From Rhabdophis nuchalis (Eukaryota; Chordata; Lepidosauria; Squamata; Natricidae), in assembly GCA_039707465.1 (NCBI GenBank), contig CM077643.1, positions 40,912,105 to 40,976,104 of the forward strand: a DNA stretch of 64,000 bases, in the 5' to 3' direction. Below are positions 1 to 11,333 of this stretch, in pieces. The notes below the pieces were generated by a model. That model saw only the letters and a list, made by a program, of their open reading frames with translations, was not told the origin of the DNA and searched no databases. How positions within the stretch are numbered: position 1 is the stretch's first letter; each line of letters starts with the position of its first letter. The translations under genes were made by a program, and so were the position numbers.

Positions 1-20
1 ACGTTAGCTAAAAAATTAAG

Positions 21-352
21 GAACGTAATGGCTCAGTGGTTAAGGTGCTGAGCTTGTTAATCAGAAGATCAGCAGTTCAGCGGTTCGAATCCCTAGTGCT
101 GCATAGTGGAATGAGCTCCAATTATTTGTCCCAGCTTCTGCCAACCTAGCAGTTCGAAAGCACATAAAAATGCAAGTAGAAAAATAGGGACCACTTTGGT
201 GGGAAGGTAGCAGCGCTCTGTGTGCCTTTAATGTTTAGTCATGCCGGCCACATGACCATGGAGACGTCTTCGGACAGCGCTGGCTCCTTGGCTTAGAAAC
301 AGAGATGAGCACCACCCCCTAGAGCCTGAAACGACTAGCATATATGTGCTAA
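21..352 (+). repeat. tRNA-derived SINE
   Basis: A polymerase III A-box-like stretch (TGGCTCAGTGG) lies near 29-39 and a good B box (GGTTCGAATCC) at 82-92. A tRNA-unrelated body follows and closely matches a second copy at 11907-12266. This is a squamate tRNA-derived SINE in a FANCM intron, not a functional tRNA: the cloverleaf is incomplete and no acceptor stem closes. Confidence 0.75.
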
Positions 353-860
353 AATGATCCTAATTTCCAATGGTTTATCTTCTTTATGTGAGAATATATA
401 AGATCCCTATATTTACTATTGCAGTTTTCCTGACTGTACAGTTGCTGGGTTTGTACATTTAAATGTACACAAAAGCATTTATAGGTAAAATAATGAATCT
501 TGGAAATATTTTAAAGCCGCCCTAAGATTGATAACCAAAATTAGATTTGCTCTTTTGAAATATTATATCAGATTGAATTCTTGGTATTTTTTTTTATTTC
601 CTCCTCAAAAGAAAGAATAATGCACTTAATTAGGGAAGCTAGATGAGAAACAAAATACAGAAACTCAGCTAATTGGATATGCCTGTTTGTTTTAGAGAGC
701 TAGTTTATGTGAACAGCAGTCATGTGCAGGTGCAATAACTAAAGCTGGTTTATTAACACTTTACCTTCTGTTTTTTTTATTCCCATGATGGGAAATATTG
801 TTTTAATTTAATGTCAGAGTAATGTAATAGTGACTACTATTTTGAGACAACCCAGGAGCA
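353..860. other. FANCM intron, no recognised element
   Basis: AT-rich intronic sequence. I see no exon, repeat boundary or RNA structure here. Confidence 0.5.
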
Positions 861-1120
861 AAATACAATACAATACAATATAATACAATACAATAGCAGA
901 GTTGGAAGGGACCTTGGAGGTCTTCTAGTCGAACCCCTTGCCTAGGCAGGAAGCCCTATACCGTTTCAGACAAAGGGTTATCCAACATCTTCTTGAATAC
1001 TTGCAGTGTTGGAGCATTCACAACTTCTGGAGGCAAGCTGTTCCACTGATTAACTGTTCTAACTGTCAGGAAATTTCTCCTCAGTTCTAAGTTGCTTCTC
1101 TCCTTGATTAATTTCCAGTA
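861..1120 (-). repeat. CR1 LINE, 3' fragment
   Basis: Begins on the plus strand with an imperfect (AATAC)n tail followed by the conserved 3' block GAGTTGGAAGGGACCTTGGA, which recurs at many places in this window. It is the 3' end of a CR1 element in reverse orientation, 5'-truncated at about 1120. Confidence 0.85.
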
Positions 1121-1582
1121 CGCAGGTTTTGTCTTTCAAACAGTGGTTTATATACAAGACTTATATATACATACATACACATGTTAGGCGAATACCAACC
1201 AAGCAAGCAATCTTCACCTATACACGGGCAATCACAATGGAGATAGAACATGAGGAGAGAAATACACGGGGAGAAAGAGAGATGCTCTCACATGGCCTCC
1301 CTTATATATACAGCTTCTTAAAGTGGCAGTAACTGTGCTGACTCATCCTCATGTCATCATCTCGGATTACAGCCTTACAGCAGCTGGTGAACTATTAAAT
1401 CATCATACCTTAACATTTAAGCTCCAGTTCCAGCTTAACTAGGATGAACTTAGTGTTGTTAGAGAATTTCTTGCAAACAAGAAATCGCCTTACTTATTTT
1501 GAAATGTATATTTTTTTATCTAACTAACAAGTTCATTGTATGCTGAAAAATTCTGATTCTCCTTATTAATTCTTCACTGTAG

Positions 1583-1659
1583 GGGACAGCAGTGAGAAGG
1601 AAGAATTTTCTTTTCTTAACAGAAAAAAGAGAAAAACAAAAATTTTGAGCACTTCAGAT
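1583..1659 (+). CDS. FANCM: FANCM coding exon a (acidic/basic linker)
   Basis: Acceptor CACTGTAG, donor GTAAGT at 1660. It reads DSSEKEEFSFLNRKKRKTK in phase (two bases first, then 25 codons). The serine/acid then lysine-rich composition fits the disordered linker between the FANCM helicase and nuclease domains. No in-frame exon was found upstream within the window. Confidence 0.8.
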
Positions 1660-1755
1660 GTAAGTAATGTAATTACACTTCAGCAATTTTAAGTAACTCA
1701 AACGTTACTCTCTGGGACTTCTTAATGGATTCTCATGTTATTCATTCTTTCTTAG

Positions 1756-1821
1756 ATTAGTGACTCTGACATTGAATCACCAATTTGTGCTGGCAAGAAA
1801 CGGAAACGTCCAATCATTGCC
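1756..1821 (+). CDS. FANCM: FANCM coding exon b
   Basis: Twenty-two codons between TTTCTTAG and GTAAGT, in phase with the exon before and after. It reads ISDSDIESPICAGKKRKR, another acidic SD repeat followed by a basic cluster. The small size and exact phase match make an exon likely, although little else identifies it. Confidence 0.8.
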
Positions 1822-1843
1822 GTAAGTTTCTTTTTTTCAGATT

Positions 1844-1925
1844 AACAGAATTGGAAGGGACCTTGTAGGTCATCTAGTCCGACCCCCCCCCCCCCGCCCA
1901 ACAGGACATCCCATACCACTAGTTT
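1844..1925 (-). repeat. CR1-like 3' fragment
   Basis: A short copy of the ATTGGAAGGGACCTTGTAGG block with a run of Cs, starting only about 20 bases after a FANCM donor site. Confidence 0.6.
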
Positions 1926-2099
1926 ATTTAGAATGTGCCTAAAACATGTGTTGCTGAATTTGGCTTGAGTACTCTTATCCAAATAAAATTAAATAGTATG
2001 TTTTCCATCAGCTTGGCAGTATTGTTTCATTTGCTAACTCAGAATAAATTATTTATTGTATGTTTTAAATATGCAAGGTCTATTCAAGGTCAAACCGGA

Positions 2100-2880
2100 G
2101 CCAATTTGGTGTAACCTCATCAGATCAGAAACCAGGAGCCTGAGAGTTCTAGTCCTACACAAAGGCCATCGTTTTTTCTGAGCCCCACGGAGAAGATAAA
2201 CCATTTCTAAAATGTTGCCATGAAAAAGTGTATGGATTTGTCCAGGAAATTGCCAAGAGTCAAAATTGACCCAAAACCCATCCCCCTCGTTTCTCCAAAT
2301 CACACATCCCTTTGCTGTACAGAGGAAAAATATGGTTATTTTATACCATATCAGACCTTTGGTCGAAATACCTCATTACAATATAGTTTGTCTGAAATAT
2401 TTCTATCATTTGCTTTATCTTCAGTATGAGGGGGGATATGGACTCGAAGATAGGAAAAGGCTATCCTTTAAAAATATGTTTTTATTAAAAGATTTTACAA
2501 GGATTTTAAAAACTATGGATGAAATAGTAGATGATGTTAAAAGAGTAAATGAAACAGTGAAGGATAACAAAAAGGAAGATATATAAAGAATGACTTTTGA
2601 TCTTCAGTTACAAACATAGCAATTACCGTCCCCACCCTCCCATATTCCGTATCATAATTTCTCCCCTTAAACAAAGCTTTACCCTCAATAAATTCCAAAA
2701 TCAGCAGTTTATTCTTATCCATTTTCAGCAAAATGTCAGTAAAGCATTTCTGGTATTTCATAAAAAGTAATTGTTCCCGCTTCGATCAGACAAGTCAATT
2801 TAACCAATTCTGCAAACTCAGCCATCTTCAGAATTCATTACTGGTGTTTTTGTAGTCTTCCTTTTATGTATCTATAATAA
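2100..2880. other. FANCM intron with degenerate repeat pieces
   Basis: Contains a short SINE-like piece near 2105-2170 (CAGAAACCAGGAGCCTGAGA) resembling the element at 58115. A lysine/glutamate-rich open stretch at 2430-2586 (KTMDEIVDDVKRVNETVKD) could be a relic of a LINE ORF1 coiled coil. Neither is certain. Confidence 0.35.
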
Positions 2881-2886
2881 TCTTGC

Positions 2887-3269
2887 TGCAGTCCTCGATT
2901 TATGACCACAATTGAGCCCATAATTTATGTTGCTATGTGATAAATGGATTACATTTTGCCCCATTTTATGAATTTTCCTGCCCTGTTTGTTAAGTGAATT
3001 GTTAAATTAATAACACGGTTGTTAAGTGAATCTGTCTCCCCCATTGACTTTGCTTGTCAGAAAGTCACAAAAAGGGATCGCACGACCTCGGGACCCTTCA
3101 ACTCCCATAAATATGAACCGCTTGTCAAGTATCCAAATATAAATCACGTGACTATGGGGATGTTGTAACATTCATTTGTGTGAAAAATGGTCATAAATCA
3201 CTTTTTCCAGTGATTTTATAACTTCGAACAGTCACTAAATGAACTGTTGTAAGTTGAAGACTATCTGTA
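2887..3269. mobile_element. Non-autonomous DNA transposon, family A (AGTCCTCG ends)
   Basis: The left end AGTCCTCGATTTATGACCAC and the right end TTGTAAGTTGAAGACT are inverted relatives of each other, so the unit has terminal inverted repeats. The interior (SINE-like length, about 380 bp) recurs at 20283, 20956, 49660 and other sites in this window. I read it as a squamate MITE family; the superfamily was not determined. Confidence 0.65.
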
Positions 3270-3277
3270 CTATATAC

Positions 3278-3929
3278 AAATAGTCCTCTGCTTACAACCA
3301 CAATGAACTGGAACTTCTATTACTAAATGAGGCATTCATTAAGTGAATGCCTGATTTTATAATTTTGCTCAATTGTTAAGTGAATCACGCTGTCACTTTG
3401 TTAGAATATAGCCTGGAAGGTGACAAAGGACAATCACATTGTCAGGATCCCAAAAAATGCCCTAATTAATTCATGAGTTTCGAGATAAGTTTCAAAAGAA
3501 ATCCAGTCATTGATTAGGAACAACATTTCGGCAATACCCCATTGCAGTCAGATTTGACTTCATGTAAATTCCGGCTGAACTTTGCCCGTTCCCCCCCCCC
3601 CTCAGTCTGTGTCATAAATCACATTATCCAACAAGGTGCTGTAGTAATCTGAGACCCGACTAGCCGAAGGTATGCCTGGAATGCTCTCCCCTCCCCCTGC
3701 CTTTCTCCCATGACAACTCAATAACAGATATGGAAATGCTTTGCAAGTTGACACACATGACCCCAGGAAGCTGTAACTGTGATAAATACATGTCAGCTGA
3801 ATTTTGATCACAAAATCACAGGGATACTGAAATAGTTATAGATGAAAGGACTTGGGAAGAGGTTTTTTTAGTACCATCGTAATTTGGAAATGCTGCTAAA
3901 TATGAATGTAAGTCAAGGACTATTTGTAT
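3278..3929. mobile_element. Second family A copy, interrupted or diverged
   Basis: It starts TAGTCCTCTGCTTACAACCA and ends GTAAGTCAAGGACTATTTGT, the same inverted ends as the copy immediately upstream. It is longer (about 650 bp) and holds unrelated sequence in the middle, including a poly-C run near 3589-3601, so it probably carries an insertion. Confidence 0.5.
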
Positions 3930-4104
3930 AAAACCAATTGTCAATGACAATTGACAATTTTCTGCTTTAATTTAAGTCCTAATAAGAAACATTAGTTTCA
4001 TCTGAATTTTTTTAATTTTTAAACCTCCCTGCCTCACTATATGCATTTATAATGGAAAAGCTAATTTTGCTGTAATTTTAATCCACAATTATGTTACATT
4101 TTAG

Positions 4105-4239
4105 TCAGATGTCTCTAGTGATGAAAGCACAGATTTCAAACAGAAATCAAACCCAGTGTTGCAGGACAGAAAGAACTATATCAAGAAGTCAGTTCAAGAT
4201 ACAAAAAGGCAGAAGCAAGGAGATAAACCTCTGATCAAG
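4105..4239 (+). CDS. FANCM: FANCM coding exon c
   Basis: Forty-five codons between ACATTTTAG and GTAAGG, phase 0 on both sides. It starts SDVSSDESTDFKQK, another serine/acid cluster of the kind found throughout the FANCM linker, then turns basic. Such SD/SE repeats resemble CK2 sites, but that is inference only. Confidence 0.85.
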
Positions 4240-4476
4240 GTAAGGATGTTACAATTAATTGATTATAGATTTATCTGATGTGAATAACTTTTTCTTACTA
4301 TATTTCATCTTTGAATTGGTAACATTAAAACCCCTCTAGAATCATATGCATATTCAGAATGAACGTGATTTGGTTAGCAAATCATGTCTGTAGTTATTTT
4401 GGTAACTGAGGCAGCAAACAATATATTTTTTTTACCAAATTTATAATCAAGAGACAGTTCTTGCCAGCCAGACAAT

Positions 4477-4979
4477 TATTTTATTTTTCGGAGTATAAGA
4501 TGCACATTTTTCCCTCAAAAAAGAGGCTGAAAACCTGGGTGTGTCTTATACACTGAATACAGCATTTTTTGCCTCCTGAAACCCTGCCCCTTCACCAAAG
4601 TGGCCTTGCATAGCCTCTAGGAGGCTTTCAGAGTGCTCCTGGGGGGGGGCAGAAATGAGTGAAAAATGGGCCTATTCCCCCTGCCCCCCCCCCGACCCCA
4701 GGAGCACTCTACAAGACTCCTAAAAAAAACCCAGATTGTTTTCGTGAAAAACAGGCAGTTTTGTGCTCGTTTTGGGAGGGGCACCCCCCAGGAGCATTCT
4801 ACAAACCTAAAGGCTATTCATGCCCTTTTTTTAAAGAAAAAAAATGGGCCCATTTTCGCCAATAACAGGCTGTTTTGGGGAGGTCTGCAGAGTGCAAAAA
4901 CTTTTTTAAAAAATTTGTCTCTTAAAAACCTTGGTGCATCTTATACTCCGGTGCGTCTTATATGCTGAAAAATATGGTA
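4477..4979. mobile_element. Non-autonomous DNA transposon, family B (TATAAGAYGCAC ends)
   Basis: The left end (TTTTTCGGAGTATAAGATGC) and the right end (CTTATATGCTGAAAAATATG) are inverted copies, with a G/C-homopolymer-rich interior shared with the elements at 44542, 45361 and 52862. Fragments of open reading frame inside are low-complexity artefacts. Confidence 0.7.
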
Positions 4980-5291
4980 AGCCATAAGAAATCAGGAACA
5001 AGCTAACATTTTAAGCATATTATACATAATAAACGAATATATGTCTGGGGAAAGGTGTTTAATACACGTGGAGTTAGCTGAAATTTGGCTGAGTCAAATT
5101 TCCCACTTTTGCAAAAAAAATAATAATAATAGAAAACTCTAGCTTAATCCATTCAGGTCAGCACCTAAACATTCTCTGCAGTTAACATATTGATATAATA
5201 ACCAACTGTCCAATTAATTTTGTGTAGCACAGTAGTGTAATATATGTTAAGCAGTCAGAATCCTATTTTCCTTTTGGTGAATATAAGTTTC

Positions 5292-5680
5292 TACCGTATT
5301 TTCTGGCATATAAGGTGACTGGGCGTATAAAACGACCCCCTACTTTCAGCGCCAGCGAGCCAGCTGAAGGCCTCTGTGCTGCAGGGCTTCCGTAGTTTGA
5401 GCTTAGCGCCTTCCTCCTCCAGACTGCCAGCCAGACCTTACTAAGCCATCCCAGCGCTCATCCATCCATGTGCCCAGGTGAGGAGCGCCAATGTTATCGA
5501 TTGAAAGGCTGGCATCTGCGCTGGTGGCGGCGTGGCTTTTTGCTTGGCAGTATTGCTTTTTCTTTTCTTTTCTTTTTTGGGTATGGCCTTTCTTACACCC
5601 GGTGTATAAGATGACCCCCTATTTTTGAAATATTTTTGGGGGGTTAAAAAGTCATCTTATACACCGGAAAATACAGTATT
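5292..5680. mobile_element. Non-autonomous DNA transposon, family B relative
   Basis: Terminal inverted repeats TACCGTATTTTCTGGCATAT and, reversed, TACTGTATTTTCCGGTGTAT. The inner repeats (ATAAGACGACCCCC type) differ from family B proper, so this is a sister family. Confidence 0.7.
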
Positions 5681-5949
5681 TTAGTAATTTCAAGCTTTGA
5701 CAGCTGGGAGTTGAAGCACTTAAAAAACTTAGTGGATCCCAAAAATGATCCATGAATCAACAACTAAAGTTTAAGCATGGCCTCCTCTGTAATTTGCTGC
5801 AAGCCCTTAGGAACCAGATCCTTAGTTCCAGCTGATGCATTTTTTGGTCAGTCTACCACTATTGTAGTTCACAACAATCCATTAAGTGGGATGTAAAGTG
5901 AATTCTTCGAAATGGAATTGTATTCAAAATTCTCTTTTCCATCCTGTAG

Positions 5950-6103
5950 AATTTAGCCAAGCACTTCATAGATGAGGAGGCAGAACTTTCTGAAGATGGA
6001 GTGGACATTTCGTCTGATGAGAGTATAAAATCAGAAGATGAGTTGAGTTCGTCCCTTGTTCAGTTTTTTGATGATGAGACGGAGATTGCTCAAGATTTAA
6101 ATG
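5950..6103 (+). CDS. FANCM: FANCM coding exon d
   Basis: Between ATCCTGTAG and GTATGC; 51 codons plus one base. It reads NLAKHFIDEEAELSEDGVD and continues with SSDES and SLVQFFDDE. In human FANCM a similar AxxFxDEEAELS segment precedes the C-terminal nuclease domain, which supports the call. The split codon (G|AA) joins the next exon as Glu. Confidence 0.9.
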
Positions 6104-6350
6104 GTATGCAGAGAAAAGCTTGTCCCCTTCCCCCCAATCAGTTGATATTCTACTTGAACGTATCTGTGGTCCGATAAGATATGAATAAAATATTTCCATT
6201 TCTGCTCCGGGTTTTTAACTTTGAAATAGTGTCTCTATGTGTAAGTGCGGGTAGGGGAGTTAAAATGTCATTACGTTCTTGATAATTCTTCTCTCTGATA
6301 CCTGAAGATGCTACTTTCCTCCGAAAGAAGCTGCTCTTGATCTGCTAGAC

Positions 6351-6652
6351 CAGGGGTGCCAAACTCAAGGGTGAATAGACGTGGCCCATGGGGCCACCTT
6401 GGAAATAGCGGATCGGTACGCAGTGCCTCTGCCAGTGAAAACGGAGCTCGGGACGGCCAAGCGCAGCAACCCCCAAGGTTCATTTTCGCTGGCGGAGTGC
6501 TAGTAAAACAAATTACTAGCAAAAGTGGATCCTTCCAGTCCCACTACAGGGGTAATGTTGAGTTGGACATGCCCCTAATGACACCCTCTGCTGCCCCCCA
6601 AAGTCAAACAACCGTGATATGTCCCTCAATGAAATTGAATTTGGCATCCCTG
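6351..6652. mobile_element. hAT-like MITE with 8-bp target duplication
   Basis: The 302-bp unit has ends CAGGGGTGCCAAACTC and, reversed, CAGGGATGCCAAATTC, flanked by the exact direct repeat TGCTAGAC at 6343-6350 and 6653-6660. Eight-base target duplications and CAGGG-type ends are typical of hAT transposons. It sits in a FANCM intron. Confidence 0.85.
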
Positions 6653-6850
6653 TGCTAGACTTTTCCCTTCCAGAAGCCCACGGAGATACTTGTGCAATGA
6701 AGGTTGGAAGGGATCTATAAAGCATTTTTTTCTAAAGGTTACAGCTTTTATATAACAAACAAACAAAAAAGTGTGGAGATCAGACTCAAGATTGAGTGCG
6801 GTCTCAGTTACTTTTTTTGTCTGATAGTTCTATTTTCTTTCTCTACTTAG

Positions 6851-6957
6851 AATCTGAGATGCAGGCAGTTTATCTGAAATCTGTACGCAGTCCAGCTGTT
6901 GGCAGCAAGTATAAGATGGTGCATAAAGAATTCAATCCAATAACTGTTTTCTCACAG
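6851..6957 (+). CDS. FANCM: FANCM coding exon e
   Basis: Between CTCTACTTAG and GTAAAA, two bases plus 35 codons. It reads ESEMQAVYLKSVRSPAVGSK and then KMVHKEFNPITVFSQ. The phase joins exons d and f exactly. Confidence 0.9.
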
Positions 6958-8484
6958 GTAAAAAGTCAGGCAACGAAACTGATACTGTAATAAATGGAAC
7001 CACATCACAGATTGGTCTGAACTTGCAAATGCTTTGAAATGCCTAGGTATTATTTTGTTGTAAGGAACATTATCAGGACGGGGATATACTTAATTTAAAA
7101 AACTAAAACAATCCAAATGCAACTATCACAAGTGAAAATATTTTAAGGATTGTTTTTACAATCCTACCTGAGCTGTTTAAACTTGTCAGTGGTAATTAAC
7201 ACCCTTATTATCACAAACACATGAGGTTTTAAAGATTAATAGGAAGCTACAGCAAGTATAAAATAGAGTCACCCAGTTGATAGCAGCAAAAACCAGCTCA
7301 TGTAAAGGACCATGGGGATACCGCAGTTGCATTGGTCGCCAATAGACTTCTGGACTTACCTCAAAGTGCTGGTTATTTCCAATAAATTCCAATACAATAT
7401 TTCTAGGAACAATAGGGGTTACAATCTTCCATGTTATCAGTGAAGAGAAATGCCTCCTCATCAGATATTAGGAAAGCTGCAAGCAAGATCACCAAATAAT
7501 ATGTTCTGTAATATACCTGGAGATAAATTGGTGCTAAAATGAAGCAACTGAAATTAGCTTACTTGCTTATATTTTTGTGCCACTACCTCTTCCATCGTAG
7601 TAAATCTTGCTAAAGAAAACTAAGAATCATCTTTAGAAACAAATCTTGTTTGGTTTTAGGCAATTGGCAGAAAGCCTGACATGCAAAATAAGATCCTTCA
7701 TTTGTTGATGACTTTGTGGACACATTCTTTGTGCCTCCCATCCAAGTATTAACTGGGTTTTTCTCTGTTTTAGTTTATGAAATCAGACAAAAGCTGGATA
7801 AAAGCACATAAGCACTAGGGAAAAATAAGTTCTTTTTTATAAGTTATGTTATTTTAATATAAGTTAATATAAGTTATTTTATAAAAATAAGTTCTTTTTT
7901 AAGCTGTCAAAAGGCAACGAAGTGGGATAAAGGTACAAGTTCCATCTTTGAAAGATGTTTAACTACTAAGAAGATAAGCCAGATATCAAGAAAAGGTTTT
8001 TTGTTGAAGATCTTAATGTGTTTTTGGATGTATAATGAAATTAGGCAGGGTTTTAAAGTATCCTGATCTTATGTTGTAAATGGGGTTTTTTAAAGCGCCA
8101 AAACTCTGAATTTAGATCAGTAATTGTTAGAATATTCATGACTGTGAGAGACATGGTAACAAGATCAGCCAATGAATAGGCATAGCAACTAAGTCAGCCA
8201 ATGGGAGCTTAAACAGATCTGAGTCTGTGCTGAGAATCAAAACTGAAAGTAGCTTCTCTGTCTGCTTTGAACTCTGAACTAAAAACTCTCTGCTATACTG
8301 CTGCCTGTGTTTGCTTTTAACTATTACTACATTGGAGAAAACATTGGTATTGTACATTTATCTTCATGTGTTAATATGTATATAAAGAAGTTAATGAATC
8401 CAGCTGAATCAGTTCTCTGTGTGTGCTTTCTAGAAGTGATTTTCTGCAACAAACTATTCTGGCCAGGAACCCAGAATAACTAAA
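6958..8484. other. FANCM intron; one LTR-like relic possible
   Basis: Mostly unrecognised AT-rich sequence. The stretch 8125-8451 begins TGTTAG, ends CAACA and holds TATAAAG, so it resembles a solo LTR. I found no matching target duplication, so the label stays tentative. Confidence 0.35.
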
Positions 8485-8730
8485 TACTGTGTTTCCCTGA
8501 AAATAAGGCAGGGTCTTATTTTCTTTTGACCCTCGAAATAAGCACTTGGCCTAATTTTCAGGGAGGTCTTATTTGAGGTGCAGGAAGTGGCGAGCGCGGT
8601 CACCCCATGGCTGCTGCTGTGTTGCAATATTTTCAGGGAGGGCTATTTTTTGGGGAGGACTTAGTGCATGCGCTCAAAAGCCCGATTGGGCTTATTATAT
8701 GGGGAGGTCTTATTTTCAGGGAAACGGTAT
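8485..8730. mobile_element. Non-autonomous DNA transposon, family C (TTTCCCTGAAAATAAG ends)
   Basis: Left end TACTGTGTTTCCCTGAAAAT; right end CTTATTTTCAGGGAAACGGTA, its inverse. Several internal GGGAGGTCTTATTT units repeat. A longer relative lies at 36083-36653. Confidence 0.75.
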
Positions 8731-8819
8731 TATGGATAATGTAATTATAACTATTATTTTTTACTTCTTTCTTTCATGAGGCATAGGGATTTGTCAGGAT
8801 TTGCCTTCTTTCTTCTCAG

Positions 8820-9341
8820 ATTCCAGAGCAAGACGAATGCTACGTGGAGGACAGCTTCTGTGTTGAGGACAATGAAGAGGATAACCCCAAAAGCAGTTCC
8901 AGTGATGAAGATGTGCGCATCAATTTTGACCTTTTAGGGGAAGAAAGCTTTGTGAATGGGAGAAAACAGTACCAAACCCGGCAAAGGAAAAAAATGAAAG
9001 CGGGCCAGGTGAAGCAGAAAACAGCAACTCCATTAGCCCCAAAGAGATTAACCAGGGTTCGGATTCTTAACGGATCTAGTGAAGATGAGGAAACGGATAA
9101 AAAGGGAGAACAGATGGAATCACGAGTCGGCGTTAAAGTTGATAACGATTCTAATGTTACTTCCTTAACTAAGGACCAAACTCTTCCCCAAAAATGCTCA
9201 ATTCTAAAACCCCAAGAAAGCCATGCTCAGGTACACTTGGAACCAAAAGCTTGTTTGCCGGAACAATCAAATGTTCATCTTCAAAGCAAATATCAGTTCA
9301 AATCAGAGCTTGTGAATGTACAGTTCCAGATTATGCCAAAG
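8820..9341 (+). CDS. FANCM: FANCM coding exon f (long acidic linker exon)
   Basis: The 522-bp exon (174 codons) starts after TTCTTCTCAG with IPEQDECYVEDSFCVEDNEE, very like the IPEQDE-YLEDSFCV segment of human FANCM, which is what fixes the gene identity. An acidic serine run (PKSSSSDEDV) follows, then a basic QTRQRKKMKAGQ cluster and a low-complexity tail ending at IMPK|GTAGGA. No folded domain is visible; it links the helicase part to the C-terminal ERCC4 domain. Confidence 0.95.
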
Positions 9342-9529
9342 GTAGGACTGTTTTTTTAATTACTGCTTTTTTGTGTGTGGATGGCTTGGAATTAAGGAGT
9401 CAGGAGAAACCTTTAAAAATGATTGGTTTAAGCCTTTGCCACATTTCCCTTGAGAATCTTCACCAAAAGATTTAATAATTTTTCCTTAGAATTTGCTAAT
9501 TCTGCTTTTATTATTAGCATACTGTGCTG

Positions 9530-9831
9530 TGTCAGACAAGTTACCCCCTGAATTACGCACCATCACCGACCTCCGCCTCTTCCGCCAATATCTGAAGACA
9601 TACCTTTTCCAACAAGCCGGCCTAGCCTAACCTCCCACAGGGACTTCTAGAAAGTTTTAAATTGGGTATTTTAATAATTTGGTTTTTAGCACAGGATCAG
9701 GATAATTTAATATTTATTTTAAATTATATATTTATTTTTTGTGTACTTTTGTATGTTTTTAAATTTCCTGTGCGCCGCCCTGGGTCCTCTGTGGAGAAGG
9801 GCGGGATATAAATATAAATAAATAAATAAAA
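9530..9831 (+). repeat. L2-type LINE, 3' end
   Basis: It starts with the end of the L2 protein (LPPELRTITDLRLFRQYLKT-like, 9540-9620) and finishes with the L2 3' hallmark GCGCCGCCCTGGGTCCTCTG followed by (AAAT)n. The same 3' end occurs reversed at 22436 and, diverged, at 27239 and 55417. Confidence 0.8.
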
Positions 9832-10635
9832 GTTTGTCTATTTACCAATAAATAGTCAGACCATCTTTGACTGTTAAATTCAATTGTAGGCCACCACACT
9901 AAGAAATTGAGACAGGTTCACCCAATGGCAACAAAGTTGGTCAAGAAACTAGAAACAGAGTTACAAAGAGAAAATGAAGGATTTACTGTAACTTTAGCCT
10001 TGAGAAAAGATGACTGAGGGATCCAGTAGAATTAAGTACCTGAAAGCGTGTCACAAAATGAAGATCAAACATTATTTTCTCTAGTTCCAGAACACAGAAT
10101 AACAGATTTAAATTCAGGAAGTAGGGGAGACTTTCTAACAGTAAGAATTTAGGCCGAGATGATTATCCAATAATTGGTGGACTGTTCTTAATTGGCTTTG
10201 TACACGCTGAAGCTATAAGACCTGTTCCAATCGCGTGGCTCTATAAAGTAGGTTATCCTGACATTTAACAAAAGGAATATATATGGACATAAAACTTTAA
10301 AGAGATGGCTAAACGTTTCTTCCATAGCAACTTTATAAGATAGCCATCCTCTAAATTTAAAAATGCCATTTTTCCATATTTTTTTCCTCCCAACATCCCA
10401 ACAGTTTTTCCACAAATGTCTCTTTAATCAGTAATTGGACACTGTGTATTTAAAATTTGGAAAAGCACCTTTGGATGATTGAGAAATCTCCATAGACAAA
10501 TGTGATCTGCGTTTTCTATGTAACTCTGCAGGAAATAGGTTGACAGGGTACAAATATTAAAATATTGTTCCCCAGTTTCTTTAGATATTTGCTGTGATAA
10601 GCCTGCTGATTGATATGGTGTTATGATCTTTGCAG
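9832..10635. other. FANCM intron, no recognised element
   Basis: No exon, repeat boundary or structured RNA seen apart from the acceptor TTTGCAG at the end. Confidence 0.5.
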
Positions 10636-10987
10636 CCAGAAACATCTTTGGAGAAACATCCTGGACTCTCTTCTTCTTCCTCCTCTTCTTGGACTCTAAG
10701 GAATTCAAAGAACCAAGCACCTCTGTGCATTCTGGTGGATAACCATGAGATTTCCTCTGGGCCGGAAGTTATTTCAACCCTGAAAACTGTTCATGGAGTG
10801 AAGGTTGAGATTTGTTCTCTGGGTTCCTGTGATTATATTGTCAGCAACCGTCTGGCGGTGGAAAGGAAGTGCCAGACAGAATTGATCAACAACACACACC
10901 AGAGTAAAATGGTCCAGAGGATGCAGCAGCTGAAGAACAAGTTTGATAGGATCTGTATAATTGTGGAGAAGGAAAGAATTAGGACAG
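10636..10987 (+). CDS. FANCM: FANCM coding exon g (ERCC4-like pseudonuclease)
   Basis: 117 codons plus one base between ATCTTTGCAG and GTGCGT. After a poly-serine run (residues 365-371 of this fragment) comes the ERCC4 fold: PLCILVDNHE, then CDYIVSNRLAVERKCQTEL. The XPF nuclease signature GD...ERKxxxD is only partly kept: Gly is replaced by Cys, and the last Asp by Glu, while V-E-R-K is intact. FANCM is known as a nuclease-dead XPF-family member that pairs with FAAP24, and this sequence fits. The exon ends within ERIRTG. Confidence 0.96.
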
Positions 10988-11332
10988 GTGCGTATCTTGC
11001 CTGATAGGTTTCCCTCTGGCACCCAGAGGATCTTCAGGTACAATATTTAGCTGTACTGGTTATGAGATAGGAAACAAAAGGCATATTGCACAAGGAGGTG
11101 AAGGTGGACTAGAAATAGAATTACAAACTGGGAAGGAGCAAGAGAATTACATCACGGTCCTGCCTCTGAGCCAGCAGTGTGCTCAACTGCCAGGGATGGT
11201 ATTCACTTTCGCTATCAGTTCACAAATGTGAGCATGCACATCCACACGCATGCTCAGCCTTCCACTCATGTGCTTTGGCTTGAAAATGTGCCTAAATAGG
11301 ACGGCATAGAGCCGAGGAAGATGGGTTCGGCC
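10988..11332. other. FANCM intron, unrecognised
   Basis: Nothing I can name between the donor at 10988 and the MITE at 11334. Confidence 0.5.
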
Positions 11333-11333
11333 A

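Noticed and set aside
21..95. Possible tRNA gene
   Set aside because: A and B boxes are present, but there is no closed acceptor stem and a shared SINE body follows; a second copy exists at 11907.
8125..8451. Solo LTR candidate
   Set aside because: TGTTAG...CAACA ends and a TATA-like box, but the flanks do not match and no second copy is seen, so it is only mentioned in the intron entry.
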